This document shows, piece after piece, positions 63,590-64,000 of a DNA stretch of 64,000 nucleotides. The number at the start of each line of letters is the position of its first letter. Position 1 is the stretch's first letter. Source of the stretch: Clostridia bacterium (lineage in GTDB: Bacteria; Bacillota; Clostridia; Oscillospirales; Acutalibacteraceae). The DNA lies in NCBI GenBank assembly GCA_017421045.1, contig JAFQMC010000009.1, positions 1 to 64,000 on the forward strand, in the 5' to 3' direction. The translations under genes were made by a program, and so were the position numbers. The notes under the pieces are model-generated. The model did not search any database and was not told where the DNA came from. It was given only the letters and a program-made list of their open reading frames with translations.

Positions 63590-63619
63590 GAATATAAATC
63601 TGCCTCACAGCGCATATTA
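63590..63619 (+). promoter_or_regulatory. Sigma-G-type (forespore) promoter
   Basis: GAATA (63590-63594), 18-base spacer, CATATTA (63613-63619), closely matching the Bacillus sigma-G consensus (GHATR, 17-18 bases, CATWHTA). The DUF421 start codon follows 15 bases later. Confidence 0.65.
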
Positions 63620-63634
63620 GAACAGGGTGAGATT

Positions 63635-64000
63635 ATGATAATTTCTGTTATTCGCACTATTCTGCTGTATATATTTGTAATAGCTGCCATACGGATTATG
63701 GGAAAGCGACAGCTCAGTGATATGCAGACTTCCGAGCTTGTTATCACCATGATAATTGCTGATATTGCATCAATACCAATGCAAAATAATTCACAACCTC
63801 TGCTGTCGGGAATTGTTCCCATTCTTATACTGATTTTCGGAGAAATAATCATCAGCATAATGATGATGAAAATACCATCATTGCGAAATCTTGTGTGCGG
63901 AAAACCTGAAGTAATCATCGAAAACGGCAGACTCAGGCAGAATATGCTGAGAAAACTCAGGCTTACCACTGAGGATTTATCGGTGCTTCTGCGTCAGTCA
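63635..64000 (+). CDS. DUF421 (YetF-family) membrane protein, cut by the window end
   Basis: 122 residues visible; the gene continues to the right. Three hydrophobic segments (about 4-22, 33-50 and 55-75), then the start of the cytosolic DUF421 domain. The conserved IAAIRIMGKRQLSDMQTSEL and GKPEVIIENGRL stretches identify the YetF/YdfR family, membrane proteins of unknown biochemical role often found in spore formers. AGGGTGAG precedes ATG 63635. The sigma-G-like promoter suggests forespore expression. Confidence 0.88.
   Translation, partial: MIISVIRTILLYIFVIAAIRIMGKRQLSDMQTSELVITMIIADIASIPMQNNSQPLLSGIVPILILIFGEIIISIMMMKIPSLRNLVCGKPEVIIENGRLRQNMLRKLRLTTEDLSVLLRQS

Noticed and set aside
63406..63969. 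188-codon N-terminal extension of hprK
   Set aside because: Ile/Met-rich low-complexity translation, covers the intergenic region and the divergent DUF421 gene. A good ribosome site and family-typical start exist at 63405.

Overview
The window looks like chromosomal backbone of a spore-forming Clostridia bacterium, most likely Oscillospiraceae and Ruminococcus-like. The evidence is a set of endospore genes (spoIIR, yabP, yabQ, a spoVB/yabM-type flippase, whiA), Gram-positive cluster synteny (hprK-murB-rapZ-whiA; xseB-ispA-dxs-tlyA-nadK-argR-recN; yabM-mazG-hup-rqcP-yabP-yabQ-divIC-yabR), CIRCE-controlled groESL, AddAB recombination and one secreted dockerin protein of the kind used in ruminococcal cellulosomes or amylosomes. 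Nearly all genes lie on the minus strand. I found no CRISPR array, transposase, integrase, prophage, defence locus or toxin-antitoxin pair.

Layout. 1-3.6 kb: a GMP synthase that lacks its glutaminase half, an ECF sigma factor with its DUF4179 membrane partner, and the Mn exporter mntP. 3.7-4.0 kb: tRNA-Leu(CAA) followed by a palindrome-rich element bounded by a second copy of the tRNA 3' end. 4.1-7.4 kb: rpiB, tsaB, tsaE, fhs. 7.5-8.8 kb: rodA-type SEDS gene on the plus strand. 8.8-17.2 kb: addB-addA with a dockerin/starch-binding/esterase gene coupled to the end of addA. 17.3-21.1 kb: spoIIR, ispE (with an apparent in-frame stop near its end), an aminotransferase with an Lrp-type regulator, and a LURP-one/Tubby-like protein. 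21.1-23.2 kb: a two-gene polysaccharide locus. 23.4-25.0 kb, plus strand: DUF1292 protein, a probable 6S RNA, and gpsA. 25.0-33.0 kb: an argGHCJBDF operon covering ornithine, citrulline and arginine synthesis, with two ArgR-box-like sites at its promoter; an argR gene lies at 54 kb. 33.2-38.3 kb: two lipoproteins, groEL-groES and an orphan substrate-binding lipoprotein. 38.4-63.4 kb: a long co-directional run with housekeeping, sporulation, stringent response (rel), DNA repair (recJ, recN), isoprenoid (dxs, ispA), cell wall (murB) and carbon regulation (hprK, rapZ) genes. 63.6-64.0 kb: a truncated DUF421 membrane gene behind a strong sigma-G-like promoter.

The most notable points are the tRNA 3'-end duplication element, the nonsense codon in ispE, the extracellular dockerin esterase tied to a DNA-repair operon, the split GMP synthase, a terminator that doubles as a promoter at 34.0 kb, and expected genes missing from conserved clusters (yvcK, xseA, apt). 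Most of the window is ordinary core genome. I see no convincing undescribed multigene system.
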